From the NCBI RefSeq assembly GCF_000974985.2, contig NZ_LAVA02000015.1, positions 124,001 through 188,000 of the forward strand: DNA of 64,000 nt. Reading direction: 5' to 3'. The position numbers and the translations under genes were made by a program. Within the stretch, counting starts at the first letter, position 1. Each line of letters begins with the position of its first letter. Below the pieces are notes generated by a model. The model did no database searches and had not been told where the DNA came from. It worked only from the letters and a program-made list of their open reading frames with translations. Shown here piece after piece: positions 63,440-64,000 of this stretch. Source of the DNA: Streptomyces mangrovisoli. GTDB taxonomy: Bacteria; Actinomycetota; Actinomycetes; Streptomycetales; Streptomycetaceae.

Positions 63440-64000
63440 ATGGCCGTGACGGACGAGGACGACGCCGTCGCCGCCGACGATGACGCGCTCTATGTGCTCA
63501 CCGCGGTGCTGCTGACCCCTGCGCAGTTCCCCAGCGTGCTGGGCGACGACTACCCGGAGGCGTGCGCTGCCCTGGGGCTGGCCCCGCTCGCCGACGGCTA
63601 CGGCCTGGTGCTCGGCCAGGACGGGGAGGGGTCCCGCTGGACCGTCGTCATCGACGACGTCTCGCTGGTCGCCGTCGCCGTCGCGTCCTGGGACTGCGGC
63701 ATGGAGTACGACCTGTCGCCGGACGAGCGCACCGTCGTGGCCGCGCTGCCGGGCTGGCCGCTCGCCGTGGCGGTGGCCGCACCCAACGTGCCGGCCCCGC
63801 ACGACCCGGACCCCGAACTCGCGGACCGTCCCCCGCTGGCCCCGCCGGACACCAGCACCTGGGGTGCGCCGCAGCGCCGTCTCGGGGCGGACGAGATCGC
63901 GCAGCAGTGGGCGGTCTGGCGCGAGCAGATCGACGACGACACGTTCCTTCCCGCCCTCGGAACGGCGGGGAAGGACGGATCCGCCGCGTCGTCGGCGAGC
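63440..64000 (+). CDS. Protein of unknown function, truncated by the window end
   Basis: The frame opens at ATG 63440 with GGGGAGG five bases upstream and is still open after 187 codons. The visible part begins with an acidic stretch (MAVTDEDDAVAADDDALYVL), then LTAVLLTPAQFPSVLGDDYPEACAALGLAPLADGYGLVLGQDGEG, RWTVVIDDVSLVAVAVASWDCGMEYDLSPDERTVVAALPGWPLAVAVAAP and a Pro-rich segment. It has alternating strands, no signal peptide and no catalytic motif. I do not recognise the family. The C-terminus lies outside the window. Confidence 0.7.
   Translation, partial: MAVTDEDDAVAADDDALYVLTAVLLTPAQFPSVLGDDYPEACAALGLAPLADGYGLVLGQDGEGSRWTVVIDDVSLVAVAVASWDCGMEYDLSPDERTVVAALPGWPLAVAVAAPNVPAPHDPDPELADRPPLAPPDTSTWGAPQRRLGADEIAQQWAVWREQIDDDTFLPALGTAGKDGSAASSAS

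Overview
The window is very GC-rich (clearly above 70%), with strong third-position G/C bias, GTG starts, ATGA/GTGA translational overlaps, actinobacterial families (DUF5997, DUF5709, Rv1733c-like, F420-dependent PPOX, Roadblock/GTPase) and exactly one in-frame TTA codon that I could find. This fits a Streptomyces chromosome. No rRNA, tRNA, CRISPR array, intact IS element or replication origin was seen.

Layout. 1-2.1 kb: two secreted pectate lyases (PL1-like, then PL3-like), the first with TTA as codon 4 and a promoter carrying a LacI-type palindrome. 2.2-5.1 kb: a small membrane protein, then a PaaX-type regulator divergent from an AidB-type acyl-CoA dehydrogenase. 5.1-9.6 kb: an interspersed-repeat cluster, a HEAT-repeat protein, an Rv1733c-like membrane protein and a BNR-repeat protein. 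9.8-12.8 kb: ung, an overlapping BadF/GlcNAc-kinase-like gene and a CbiX-like protein. 12.9-17.8 kb: a beta-propeller lactonase with a DasR-like site upstream, a FUSC exporter with a possible attenuator, an Lrp regulator, and a LysR-ligand-domain protein without HTH divergent from DUF5997.

18.0-33.4 kb is the most interesting region. A TerD-fold protein is followed by five tightly coupled genes: DUF4132, a 1,749-residue unknown, a MoxR AAA+ ATPase, a DUF5682-VWA fusion and a SWIM zinc-finger protein. The set resembles the poorly understood E. coli yehI/L/M/P/Q group but has a giant extra component, a fused DUF5682-VWA and a Ter-related neighbour. A chaperone-like ATPase/VWA machine is inferred; its substrate is unknown.

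33.4-41.5 kb: a secreted phytase-like esterase, an unknown protein, and a likely biuret/triuret-type nitrogen scavenging locus (two cysteine hydrolases, an NCS2 permease, a GntR/FCD regulator and an alpha/beta hydrolase). 41.7-43.7 kb: a wrecked SseB-Rhs gene with a frameshifted colicin-D-like toxin tip but an intact immunity-like gene. 43.8-50 kb: YjbQ, a flavin monooxygenase, MltG, an ABC exporter with divergent MarR regulator and operator, and an L,D-transpeptidase lipoprotein. 50.1-53.8 kb: a heterodimeric ABC exporter with complementary degenerate ATP sites. 54.2-64 kb: DUF5709, a YdjM-like membrane protein, a Ski2-like helicase, TesB, a DUF6397-like protein, Roadblock and GTPase proteins separated by an F420-dependent PPOX gene, a methyltransferase and small unknown proteins, the last running off the window.

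All family names come from reading motifs; no database search was run.
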